A stretch of 64,000 nucleotides of DNA from Bacteroidales bacterium. Lineage in GTDB: Bacteria; Bacteroidota; Bacteroidia; Bacteroidales; ML635J-15. The notes beneath the pieces were generated by a model. It saw only the letters and a program-made list of their open reading frames with translations, was not told the origin of the DNA and did not search any database. Of the stretch, positions 25,219 through 34,009 are shown piece after piece. The stretch's first letter is position 1. Each line of letters starts with the position of its first letter. The DNA is taken from assembly GCA_003249955.1 (NCBI GenBank), contig QKHS01000011.1, positions 1 to 64,000 on the forward strand, in the 5' to 3' direction. The position numbers and the translations under genes are program-made.

Positions 25219-26502
25219 TCACTTTATCAGTGATTTATAAACTTCATTCACCTTATAAGCCGAATTTTCCCATCTGAGATTTTCGACTTCCTGTTTCCCG
25301 TATTTCTTAAACATTTTCGACAGGCCTTCGTAATGCAACATTCCATAAATTGCATCGGCCATATCGTCAACATCCCAGAAATCAACTTTTAAAGCATGCC
25401 TCAAAACTTCGGAAACTCCCGATTGCTTTGAAATAATTACAGGGACATCGGACATCATTGCTTCCAGAGGCGAAATCCCGAAAGGTTCACTAACCGAAGG
25501 CATTACATAAACATCACTCATAGAGAACATTTCGTAAACTTCCTGTCCTTTTAAAAATCCGGCAAAATGGAATTTTGTTGCAATTCCCAACTTTGCCACC
25601 CGCTTTATCATTTTATTAAGCATATCGCCGCTACCTGCCATAACAAAACGGACATCAGGATCGCGGTCGATAACTTTTTTAGCTGCTTCTATAAAATAAT
25701 CGGGGCCTTTCTGAAATGTCACTCTTCCGAGAAAAGTAACTATTTTCTCATTAAAGCCTTTATTTATTTTAAATTCTTCCGGCAAACTTACCGGTTCAAC
25801 GGAATTATGCACAGTAACTACTTTGTCGGGATGAATTCCGTATTTTTCAATAATTATCTTTCGTGTAAGGTTACTTACTGCTATAACCCTATCGGCAGCT
25901 TCCATGCCTGCACGTTCGATATCGTAAACTTTCTGATTTACATTATCTCCGCTGCGATCAAATTCTGTTGCATGCATATGTACAACCAGTGGTTTTCCCG
26001 ATACATTTTTTGCAGCTATCCCGGCAGAGTATGTAAGCCAGTCGTGAGCATGAATAACATCAAATTCATTGGTCGCAGCGATATACGCGGCAATAAGGGC
26101 ATAGCGGGCTACTTCTTCGTACAGGTTTTTTCCGTAGCTTCCCGAAAAAGTAAATTTACTTGCAAAAACCTGCTCACTAAACTCAGTATGTGAAAATATT
26201 TTGCCTTCAAATATTTTTGCAAAGTCCTCAGGGTCCATATAAGGAATAAGGTTTGATCCTACTTCAAAATATTTAAAATTATTCCAGAACTCATGTTCTT
26301 CTTTTTTTCTTTCGGTAATAACAACGTCTCCGGCATTCTGTAAACGCACATGTGTTAAATCTTCATCTCCGTATGCTTTAGGAACGACAAAAATAATTTC
26401 GGTGCCAAAATGAGACAATCCCTTTGTCAACCCGTAACAGGCTGTTCCGAGACCTCCGGTTATGTGTGGCGGGAACTCCCACCCGAACATTAGTACTTTC
26501 AT
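25219..26502 (-). CDS. GT4 glycosyltransferase, glycogen-synthase-like
   Basis: The 427-residue protein begins with MKVLMFGWEFPPHITGGLGT, the glycine-rich N-terminal loop of ADP/UDP-sugar-dependent GT4 enzymes. It has IHAHDWLTYSAG, the TFLGRVTFQKGPDYFIEAA segment that opens the C-terminal Rossmann domain, and the nucleotide-sugar EX7E motif in SEPFGISPLEAMMSDVP. It is placed between the debranching enzyme (76 bases upstream) and GH57. That context suggests it elongates alpha-glucan, possibly as a second glycogen synthase besides the fusion protein at 11.5 kb. Donor and acceptor are not visible in the sequence. Confidence 0.9.
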   Translation of the reverse strand: MKVLMFGWEFPPHITGGLGTACYGLTKGLSHFGTEIIFVVPKAYGDEDLTHVRLQNAGDVVITERKKEEHEFWNNFKYFEVGSNLIPYMDPEDFAKIFEGKIFSHTEFSEQVFASKFTFSGSYGKNLYEEVARYALIAAYIAATNEFDVIHAHDWLTYSAGIAAKNVSGKPLVVHMHATEFDRSGDNVNQKVYDIERAGMEAADRVIAVSNLTRKIIIEKYGIHPDKVVTVHNSVEPVSLPEEFKINKGFNEKIVTFLGRVTFQKGPDYFIEAAKKVIDRDPDVRFVMAGSGDMLNKMIKRVAKLGIATKFHFAGFLKGQEVYEMFSMSDVYVMPSVSEPFGISPLEAMMSDVPVIISKQSGVSEVLRHALKVDFWDVDDMADAIYGMLHYEGLSKMFKKYGKQEVENLRWENSAYKVNEVYKSLIK

Positions 26503-26578
26503 ATTTTTGTCTTTATCTTTTTTATTTTCAATCTTTTTCTTTTTACCGGCTGCTTAATAAATTTACTTTCAGCCTTCT

Positions 26579-28522
26579 TTACTTCTTAAACTTACTGATC
26601 ATGTCATAGATTCTTATAAGTTCGGACACGCTCCATGCCTGTGAAATGGCTCCGCGCGGAGCATGCGGCGGATCACCGTCGTAAATTTCCGAAATTGTGC
26701 CTATCCCGTGAACAGTCATTTCTTCTTCAAATGAGTTAAATATTTTTTCGACAAGTGCCAATCCGCATTTATCGTGTATTTTAAGATATGCTTCGCAGAA
26801 ATGTCCCAGTAACCATGGCCATACGGTTCCCTGATGATATGCACTGTCACGCTGTTCCTGATTGCCTTCGCAAACTCCGGTATAATTAGGATTATCGGGA
26901 GAAAGTGACCTTAATCCGCGCGGGGTCAGCAATCCTTTACGGACAGTTTCGAGAACTCTCTCTTTCTTAGAATCTGATATAGGTGAGTATGGCAACGAGC
27001 AGGCAAAAATCTGATTTGGCCTTACAGTGCAATCAACATAATCGTAAGTTACATAATCGGCAAGAAATTTACGTTCTTCGCACCAGAATTTCTCAATAAA
27101 TGACAACTGGGTAATCTCGGGAACATTAATCCAGCGGTTTACAAAATCAGTGTCCCCGTTTTCTTCCGCCAGTTCAAGTGTAAACAATACAGCATTGTAC
27201 CACAGTGCATTTATTTCTACATCAAACCCATGTCTGGGGGTTACGGGTTTTCCTCCCACAACGGCATCCATCCATGTAAGGGCTTTGCCCGTGTCTCCTG
27301 CCCAGATAAGCCCGTTGTCATGCATTTTAATGTTATAATGTGTCCCCTGACGATAGTTTTCAAGTATATGCTTCATTTTTGCCCCGAAGTCCTGCCATAT
27401 TTGCTTTTTATCGCCGGTAAATTTCAGATATTCCTGCAAGGTCCAGAAAAACCACAAAGGGGCATCAACAGAGTTCATGGCAGTAAACTCTCCGGTTCCG
27501 ATATTCGGGAACAGCCCGTCTTTAAGTTCCGATGTCATTGTTTCAAGAACATCCTTACAGGTTTTTATATCGCCGTTATATAGTGTTAATCCGGGCAATG
27601 CTATAAATGTGTCACGTCCCCAGCGGCCAAACCACGGGAAACCTGCAATTATTTCCGTTCTTCCGTTTCTTTTATAAATAAATTGCTGAGCAGCACTTCT
27701 TAGACAATCTATGTATGTTTCTCTCGGCAGACGTTTTTTAAGTTCCGAATTAAACTTTCTGGTTATTGCAGCCGGGCTTATTTCTTTAAGCGCTGCTGTA
27801 AAAATTATACTTTCTCCTTTTTTAATATCCAGATCAAAAAAGCCGGGAACAAAAAGATCTTCTTTAAAATCGTAACCGCGGTTTTGTTCTTCCTGATATT
27901 CTACGTTGTAGTACCAATCAGGAACATGAACATATTCCGGCTCTTTGTTAAACTGCATGTACAGGGATTTATAACCGTCGTACATACGAATTTTAATCCC
28001 GTTTTCGATTGATGTGTATTTTGTATTTACAAATAAATTTGCTTTACTCAGCTTGTGAACATTTCTGAATGCCAGAAATGGTTTAAAACGGATCTTTGTA
28101 TCGGAGTGAGCATCGGCCAGGGTGTACTTTATCATTATGCGGTCGTCCTCGCTTAATATTCTTTCCATTTGCAGAACAACTCCTCCTACACGGCATGTAA
28201 GTTTAGGGATTGTATCAATCTCAAAATCACGCACGTATTTATGCCCTTTGGGTTCATAAACATTACCCGGATATTTTCTTACCCCGAAATTAAACGTGGC
28301 TTCGTGTTGAATTACAGACACATCAAGACCTGAAAGAAGGACATGGTTGTCGTTATCTATGTCTTCCATGGGACAAACCAGCAAACCATGATATTTTCGC
28401 GTATTACAGCCGATAATGGTAGTACTTGCATAAGATCCGGCACGATTTGTACGCAGCAGTTCTCTGCTAAGCGAATATTCAAGATTTATCAATTGTAATT
28501 TGTCGAATTTAATGTATCCCAT
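26579..28522 (-). CDS. Glycogen debranching enzyme (amylo-alpha-1,6-glucosidase, GH133-like)
   Basis: The start is taken at the ATG at 28522 (MGYIKFDKLQLINLEYSLSR), since family members begin there; the frame remains open seven codons upstream. The protein is then 647 residues. Visible landmarks are NRAGSYASTTIIGCNTRKYH and GLLV near the N-terminus, the (alpha/alpha)6 barrel entry GFPWFGRWGRDTFIALPG, YHQGTVWPWLLGHF, and the terminal GTISEIYDGDPPHAPRGAIS. It should remove alpha-1,6 branches from glycogen or limit dextrin. It leads the debranching-GT4-GH57 group. A -7 element (TATTTTTG, minus strand 28541-28548) lies close to the start. Confidence 0.93.
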   Translation of the reverse strand: MGYIKFDKLQLINLEYSLSRELLRTNRAGSYASTTIIGCNTRKYHGLLVCPMEDIDNDNHVLLSGLDVSVIQHEATFNFGVRKYPGNVYEPKGHKYVRDFEIDTIPKLTCRVGGVVLQMERILSEDDRIMIKYTLADAHSDTKIRFKPFLAFRNVHKLSKANLFVNTKYTSIENGIKIRMYDGYKSLYMQFNKEPEYVHVPDWYYNVEYQEEQNRGYDFKEDLFVPGFFDLDIKKGESIIFTAALKEISPAAITRKFNSELKKRLPRETYIDCLRSAAQQFIYKRNGRTEIIAGFPWFGRWGRDTFIALPGLTLYNGDIKTCKDVLETMTSELKDGLFPNIGTGEFTAMNSVDAPLWFFWTLQEYLKFTGDKKQIWQDFGAKMKHILENYRQGTHYNIKMHDNGLIWAGDTGKALTWMDAVVGGKPVTPRHGFDVEINALWYNAVLFTLELAEENGDTDFVNRWINVPEITQLSFIEKFWCEERKFLADYVTYDYVDCTVRPNQIFACSLPYSPISDSKKERVLETVRKGLLTPRGLRSLSPDNPNYTGVCEGNQEQRDSAYHQGTVWPWLLGHFCEAYLKIHDKCGLALVEKIFNSFEEEMTVHGIGTISEIYDGDPPHAPRGAISQAWSVSELIRIYDMISKFKK

Positions 28523-28540
28523 TTTGCAAAATTTTAAATT

Positions 28541-28548
28541 CAAAAATA
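28541..28548 (-). promoter_or_regulatory. Candidate promoter of the debranching-GT4-GH57 group
   Basis: TATTTTTG on the minus strand fits TAnnTTTG. Its position about 20 bases before 28522 supports the shorter start of the debranching enzyme, because the upstream ATG would fall at the transcription start. Confidence 0.5.
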
Positions 28549-28817
28549 TTTATACCTGCCAATATTCTTTTAAAAAGAATATTAAATAATTATAAAGTTT
28601 CCGGAAATTCCGAAAACCTTAATATCGGTAAAAATCTGAAAATTCATACTCAGCCGCGTTGACAGGTTGCAACAAAAATAATAAAATAAATGTTAACAAC
28701 AATGCAATTCTTTGCTGTTTACGTACAAAGTTTAAAAAAGGATTTATTTCCCTGAGTTTTTTATTAAAACAACAGCAAGGTTTTTCTAAAGTGCTGGGAT
28801 TTAAGGAATTCTAGATA

Positions 28818-29132
28818 CTATATCAATCCCAGATCGAGTTTTGCCTCATCGCTTAACATGTCTTTTGACCAGGGCGGATCAAAAACTATGTTTATACTTA
28901 CTCCGCGGATGTTTTTTACTGACTGCACGGCAGCTCTTACGTCTTCAATCAAATCATCAACCATGGGACAGTTAGGCGCTGTTAATGTCATATCTATTTC
29001 AACGTCGTATTTTTCGCTGACATCTATTTTATAGATTAAGCCCAGATCATATACATTAACGGGTATTTCGGGATCGAAAACCTGTTTAAGTGCTGCAACT
29101 ATTTCCTGTTCGGTTTTGGTAATTTCGTCCAT
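28818..29132 (-). CDS. MIP18-family (DUF59) Fe-S assembly protein
   Basis: The 104-residue protein is a single DUF59/MIP18 domain: EQEIVAALKQVFDPEIPVNV and YDLGLIYKI, then the TLTAPNCPMVDDLIEDV block with the conserved cysteine. Single-domain members such as SufT or PaaD relatives help assemble or deliver Fe-S clusters. Its ATG overlaps the sufE stop by one base (TAATG), so translation is coupled. The partnership with SufE supports a role in cluster biogenesis. The large sufBCD cluster is not in this window. Confidence 0.92.
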   Translation of the reverse strand: MDEITKTEQEIVAALKQVFDPEIPVNVYDLGLIYKIDVSEKYDVEIDMTLTAPNCPMVDDLIEDVRAAVQSVKNIRGVSINIVFDPPWSKDMLSDEAKLDLGLI

Positions 29133-29557
29133 TATTTTTGATTTAAAGATTTATATGCCATAGCATAAAGTTTTAACTGCTTAACCATAGACATAAGTCC
29201 GTTTGATCTTGTCGGGGACAAATGTTGCTGCAATCCTGTTTTTTCAATAAAATATAAATCGGCATTTAATATTTCATCGGGGCTTTTTCCCGACAGAACT
29301 CTTATCAGCAATGAAGCTATTCCTTTTGTTATAATAGCGTCGCTATCGGCAATAAAATCAATTTTACCATCTGAATATTCTGCATTAAACCAGACTTTTG
29401 ACTGGCATCCCTCAATCAGATTCTGATCGTTATGGTGTTCTTCGGGCATTTCTTCCAGCTCATTGCCTAATTCAATAAGATAGGAATATTTGTCCATCCA
29501 GTCTTCGAATGCAGAAAATTCCTGAATTATTTCATCCTGAATTTCGTTTATCGTCAT
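29132..29557 (-). CDS. sufE: SufE family sulfur-acceptor protein
   Basis: SufE takes persulfide sulfur from the cysteine desulfurase SufS and passes it to the SufBCD scaffold. The 141 residues show the family pattern: an N-terminal helix (EIIQEFSAFEDWMDKYSYLI ELG), the active cysteine loop IEGCQSKVWF, and SGKSPDEIL with LQQHLSPTRSNGL at the C-terminus. It is first in a coupled pair with the MIP18-family gene. A hairpin lies between it and trxA. Confidence 0.93.
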   Translation of the reverse strand: MTINEIQDEIIQEFSAFEDWMDKYSYLIELGNELEEMPEEHHNDQNLIEGCQSKVWFNAEYSDGKIDFIADSDAIITKGIASLLIRVLSGKSPDEILNADLYFIEKTGLQQHLSPTRSNGLMSMVKQLKLYAMAYKSLNQK

Positions 29558-29571
29558 AAAATAAAAATTAA

Positions 29572-29589
29572 AGGGGAGAAACCTCCCCT
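29572..29589 (-). terminator. Hairpin after trxA
   Basis: On the minus strand AGGGGAGG-TTT-CTCCCCT is followed by TTAATTTTTATTTT, only a few bases past the trxA stop and ending about 15 bases before the sufE start. It probably terminates or attenuates readthrough from trxA into sufE. Confidence 0.65.
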
Positions 29590-29595
29590 GTGACT

Positions 29596-29913
29596 TTACA
29601 ATATGCTGTCCAATTTTGCTGTAAGTGTAGTCTTTGGAACGGCACCAACAACTTTGTCAACAACTTCTCCTTTTTTCAGGAACAAAACTGTAGGAATGTT
29701 TCTTATTCCGTATTTTACTGCAATTTCGTTGTTATTGTCAACATCAACTTTGCCGATAACTGCTTTATCACCATATTCATGATGCATTTCTTCAATAATC
29801 GGAGCAATCATTCTGCATGGTCCGCACCATACTGCCCAAAAATCAAGAACTACAGGTTTTTCTGTATTCATTACCAATTCTTCAAAGTTTGATTCGTTAA
29901 TTTCGAGTGCCAT
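29596..29913 (-). CDS. trxA: Thioredoxin
   Basis: The 105-residue protein is a single thioredoxin fold with the redox motif WCGPC (W29-C33) preceded by LDFWAV, the buried-aspartate region, and the cis-proline loop GIRNIPTVLFLKKGE. No signal peptide is present, so it is the cytoplasmic disulfide reductant. It lies between dnaE and sufE on the same strand. Length and spacing of all motifs are standard. Confidence 0.96.
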   Translation of the reverse strand: MALEINESNFEELVMNTEKPVVLDFWAVWCGPCRMIAPIIEEMHHEYGDKAVIGKVDVDNNNEIAVKYGIRNIPTVLFLKKGEVVDKVVGAVPKTTLTAKLDSIL

Positions 29914-29957
29914 AATATTCTGTTTTTATAATTAATTATTCTGCTAAATTATAATTT

Positions 29958-32900
29958 TTAATTTAAACTAACATTTTCCACATAGGGATTGTTTTCAATA
30001 AATTCAACAAATTCATCTGTAAGCCCAACTCTTTCCGTTCTCGAAAACATACGCACCAACGTGTTATCAACGGAATTAAAGAGTGCAAAATTAAGATTAA
30101 TTTTCCCTTTATTCTTCTTAATAAGTGCTGAAAGGTCATTTATAAACTCATCATTTACATTCTCAACAGAAATTTGTAAAGTAAGTTTTGAAAATGAGGT
30201 TTCTTTTACTTCGGACAGTAGTGATACTTTTGAAACGGAGAAAAACATTTTTGTTTTATCGGATAATCCTTCTTTAAAACCGGCATAAATCATTATTGAA
30301 TATCCTTTTACAAGCAGGTTTTTATTATCTGTATAATCTTTACCGAAAACCATAAAACTGTACGATCCGGTATAATCAATCATTGATATTTTGCCATACG
30401 GTTTTCCGTTCTTTGTCATACGCTCTGTAACATCTGTAACAAAGCCAACTATTTTAATATCTTTGAATCTGGCTATTTTTTCTTCATCATCCATATCCCG
30501 CAAAGGTGTTATCTTCATTGTATTGATGATAAATTTAAACGGGTCAAGGGGATGTCCTGACAGATACATTCCGATATGTTCTTTTTCCATATCAAGGAAT
30601 TTTAACAAATCGTATTCGGGAAGAGCCGGAATCACAGGTTTTGATATTTCCATGCTCTGCATTTCTCCAAAAAGTGTCATTCCCGCATTCGACGATGATT
30701 GTACATTGTTGCCAAACTTTATAAGTGATTCTGTAAATGAATCATTTTCACCGTCAGAAGTAAAAAACTGTGGCCTTGAAAGTTCTTTAAAGCAATCAAA
30801 TGCTCCTGCAAAAGCCAATGCTTCAATATTTTTTTTGTTTACTGCATTGAGGTTAACTCTCGATACAAAATCGAAAATATCGGTATAAGCGCCGTTTTTC
30901 TCACGTTCTTCAATTATATTTTCAACGGCATTCATTCCCACACTCTTAATACCTGCCAGTCCGAAACGGATATTCCCTTTTTTATTTACTGTAAATCCTT
31001 TATAACTTTCGTTTACATCGGGACTAAGGACTTTAATTTTCATCCTTTTACACTCTTCCATTTGTACGGATATTTTATCCATATCGGAAATGTTCCGGGT
31101 TAAGTTGGCAGCCATAAACTCTGCCGGGAAGTGTGCTTTAAGATATGCTGTCTGGTAAGCTATATAAGCATAACAAACCGAATGTGATTTATTGAACGCA
31201 TACTTTGCAAATGCTGTCCAGTCTCTCCATATTTTCTCTATAAGTTCTTCAGGATTCTTGCCGGTTGCAGTACATCCTTCAATAAATTCGGGGTTGTTTT
31301 TGCAGCCTTCGATAAACTTCTCCTGAAGTTTCTCCATGGTTTTAATATCCTTTTTACCCATTGCCTTACGCAAGGTATCGGATTCACCCCTGGTAAACCC
31401 TGCCAAAGCACGGGACTGAAGCATCACCTGTTCCTGAAAGACTGTAATACCATAAGTATCTTTCAGGTATTTTTCCATTATGGGATGATCGTAAGCGGTT
31501 TTTTCCTTACCGTTTTTTCTACGCACATAATCCGGAATATATTCCATTGGTCCCGGACGGTATAAGGCATTCATGGCAACCAGATCGTTAAAATGGTTTG
31601 GCTTAAGGGAACGAAGGTGCGACTTCATTCCTTCAGACTCAAACTGGAATATTGACGTTGTTGCTCCGAATTTAAACAGGTTAAGTGTTTTTGCATCGTC
31701 AAGCGGTACGGAGTCAATGTTGAGATCAATATTCCTTGACAATTTTATATTTGAAAGACATTCCTTAATAATTGACAGCGTTCTCAAACCAAGGAAGTCC
31801 ATTTTAAGCAGACCTATAGACTCTACAAAAATACCCTCATACTGAGTTGCAGCGAGACCTCCGTCTTCCTTGGTCCTCATCAGCGGAATATTGTTTTCGA
31901 GCTTGTCTCTTCCTATAAGCATACCGCAGGCATGCACGCCGGTCTGGCGCACAGAACCTTCGAGTGTACATGCAATAGAAATGGCTTTGAGCATTGTCTG
32001 ATCATTGTTTTTATATGCTTCCTGCATTTCCTCTGCAATGATTTTGCGTGTCTCAAGTGATGTAGCTTCTTTTTCGTTTTCTTCTTTTTTTGCAGCAAGA
32101 ATTTGTTTATCAAGGGTTGCAATAACTTTTTCTATGCTGCCCTGTTTTTTTTCTTCTTCAAGAATAATGTTGTATGCATTTTCGAGAGCCCCGGTTGCAC
32201 TTATCTTTTTTGTAAGAGCATTTACCTGCTGAAGCGGAACACGCAAAACCCTGCTTACATCCTTGAGCGAGCCTTTGGCTTTCATTGTTCCTATTGTGCA
32301 AATATGAGCAACTTTATCCTTGCCGTACTTTTGTGTTACATAGTCAACAACCAATGCCCGGCCGTCATCATCAAAATCTATATCCACATCGGGCATGGAG
32401 ATACGGTCAGGATTAAGAAAACGTTCGAACAGAAGATCGAATGCAATAGGATCGACATCGGTGATTTTTGCACAATATGCAACTGCCGACCCGGCAGCCG
32501 ATCCCCTGCCTTTACCTACCAAAACTCCTATTTCACGGGCTTTCGCGATAAAATCCTGAACAATAAGGAAGTATCCCGGAAAACCCATTGTTTTTATGGT
32601 GTTCAGTTCAAAATCGAGACGCTCGCGAATATCAGCGGAATAATTTTCCCCATATCTCTCAATTGCTCCTTTATCAACAAGAAATTTAAGATAGTCCGAT
32701 TCAAATTTAATTCTGAGAACTGCATTATACCCGCCTAACGCGTAAAATCGTTTCTCGGTAAATTCTTCTATCAGTTTCTGTTCTGTATATTCTTCACGCC
32801 ATTGCTCCATTGTACCGAAATCCTCCGGAATAGGGAATTCAGGCATAATAGGATCTTTATCAATATCGTAAATTTCAACTTTATCAGCAATCTCCATTGT

Positions 32901-33716
32901 GTTGGCAAGTACTTCGGGATGATCGCCGAAAAGTGCAAGCATTTCGTCCGGGGTTTTCAGCCATTCCTGTTTTGTGTACCGCATTCTGTTCGGGTCATCA
33001 ATATCGGCATTTGTGGTAAGACACACCAGAACATCATGAGCCTCGGCATCTTCTTCGTTTACAAAATGTGAATCATTTGTAGCTATAATTTTAACCCCGT
33101 GTACCGGCCCAAGTTCAAAAATCTTTTCATTGACAATCTTCTGTAAATCAGATACTTCCTGCTTTTGTCTTGCCTCATCGCTGGGATGATACATTACTTC
33201 AAGATAAAAATCTTCTCCGAAAATTTCTTTGAACCATTCTATAGTTTTTTCTGCTTCTTCAATATTTCCGTTTGCAATATGTTTGGGTATTTCACCGCCA
33301 AGACAGGCGGACGAAACTATAATTCCTTCGCTGTGTTCTCGAAGCATATCCTTGTCAATCCTTGGTTTCATGTAAAAACCATCCAGGTTCGCTTTGGAAA
33401 TCATCTTAACCAGATTGTGATATCCTTTTACATTTTTGGCAAGTAAAATAAGGTGATATCCTGATTTATCCGTTGGTTCTGTTTTATCATAGATAGTTCT
33501 TCTCGAAATATATGCTTCACATCCTAAAATAGGTTTCAAACCTTTCTTTTTACATTGAGAATGAAATTCTTTTATTCCCAACATTGTACCATGATCGGTT
33601 AATGCGAGTGAAGACATGCCCGATTTCTGCGCTTTGGAAATAAGTGCATTAATACTGGCTGCGCCATCCAGAATAGAGTATTGAGAGTGAACGTGTAAAT
33701 GAGTAAATTCCGGCAT
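29958..33716 (-). CDS. dnaE: DNA polymerase III alpha subunit
   Basis: The start is set at the ATG at 33716 (MPEFTHLHVHSQYSILDGA), the canonical PHP-domain N-terminus. The frame is open for 16 further codons upstream but that extension is not family-like. The 1252 residues contain the PHP domain (HLHVHSQYS), the polymerase active site with PDVDIDFDDDGR, the GRGSAAGSAVAYC fingers block, the helix-hairpin-helix region after NKKGNIRFGLAGIKSVG, and an OB-fold (KIVGFVTDVTERMTKNGKPY). It is the replicative polymerase, DnaE1 type. trxA follows 44 bases downstream. Confidence 0.96.
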   Translation of the reverse strand: MPEFTHLHVHSQYSILDGAASINALISKAQKSGMSSLALTDHGTMLGIKEFHSQCKKKGLKPILGCEAYISRRTIYDKTEPTDKSGYHLILLAKNVKGYHNLVKMISKANLDGFYMKPRIDKDMLREHSEGIIVSSACLGGEIPKHIANGNIEEAEKTIEWFKEIFGEDFYLEVMYHPSDEARQKQEVSDLQKIVNEKIFELGPVHGVKIIATNDSHFVNEEDAEAHDVLVCLTTNADIDDPNRMRYTKQEWLKTPDEMLALFGDHPEVLANTMEIADKVEIYDIDKDPIMPEFPIPEDFGTMEQWREEYTEQKLIEEFTEKRFYALGGYNAVLRIKFESDYLKFLVDKGAIERYGENYSADIRERLDFELNTIKTMGFPGYFLIVQDFIAKAREIGVLVGKGRGSAAGSAVAYCAKITDVDPIAFDLLFERFLNPDRISMPDVDIDFDDDGRALVVDYVTQKYGKDKVAHICTIGTMKAKGSLKDVSRVLRVPLQQVNALTKKISATGALENAYNIILEEEKKQGSIEKVIATLDKQILAAKKEENEKEATSLETRKIIAEEMQEAYKNNDQTMLKAISIACTLEGSVRQTGVHACGMLIGRDKLENNIPLMRTKEDGGLAATQYEGIFVESIGLLKMDFLGLRTLSIIKECLSNIKLSRNIDLNIDSVPLDDAKTLNLFKFGATTSIFQFESEGMKSHLRSLKPNHFNDLVAMNALYRPGPMEYIPDYVRRKNGKEKTAYDHPIMEKYLKDTYGITVFQEQVMLQSRALAGFTRGESDTLRKAMGKKDIKTMEKLQEKFIEGCKNNPEFIEGCTATGKNPEELIEKIWRDWTAFAKYAFNKSHSVCYAYIAYQTAYLKAHFPAEFMAANLTRNISDMDKISVQMEECKRMKIKVLSPDVNESYKGFTVNKKGNIRFGLAGIKSVGMNAVENIIEEREKNGAYTDIFDFVSRVNLNAVNKKNIEALAFAGAFDCFKELSRPQFFTSDGENDSFTESLIKFGNNVQSSSNAGMTLFGEMQSMEISKPVIPALPEYDLLKFLDMEKEHIGMYLSGHPLDPFKFIINTMKITPLRDMDDEEKIARFKDIKIVGFVTDVTERMTKNGKPYGKISMIDYTGSYSFMVFGKDYTDNKNLLVKGYSIMIYAGFKEGLSDKTKMFFSVSKVSLLSEVKETSFSKLTLQISVENVNDEFINDLSALIKKNKGKINLNFALFNSVDNTLVRMFSRTERVGLTDEFVEFIENNPYVENVSLN

Positions 33717-33834
33717 TTTTCTATTAATTATCTGATAAAAATATGGACTATAAAAATACGCCAAATAAACAAGTGGGGGGACAAAAGTTATCAGAAAATA
33801 TCACAAAAGAAATTAACATGCAAAAGTTTAAAAA

Positions 33835-33995
33835 AGTTAATCGGTTAGTTAGTCAGACAATTCAAAGGCTAATGATTCGTCAGTCAGATAGTTACACAGT
33901 TGCATGGTTCGTTAGCCTTTAACCAGAATTTATAAATAAGTGCGACTTCTCTTTTACCTGCGATAACGAACCTATTAACTGATAAACTGATTAAC
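33835..33995. repeat. Low-complexity GTTAGTTAGTCAG / CTGATAAACTGATTAACC text
   Basis: The spacer upstream of dnaE contains loosely repeated words (GGTTAGTTAGTCAGAC, CGTCAGTCAGATAGTTACAC, ACTGATAAACTGATTAACCG). Similar words (ACCGATAAACCGTTTAACCA) occur at about 11433-11455. No reading frame or hairpin is evident. Confidence 0.45.
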
Positions 33996-34009
33996 CGTAA
34001 AACCGTCAC

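Noticed and set aside
28523-28543. Seven-codon longer start of the debranching enzyme
   Set aside because: Family proteins begin at the later ATG, and the -7 element at 28541-28548 would overlap the longer start.
33717-33764. 16-codon longer start of dnaE
   Set aside because: The PHP domain N-terminus begins right after the ATG at 33716, and the upstream residues are not family-like.
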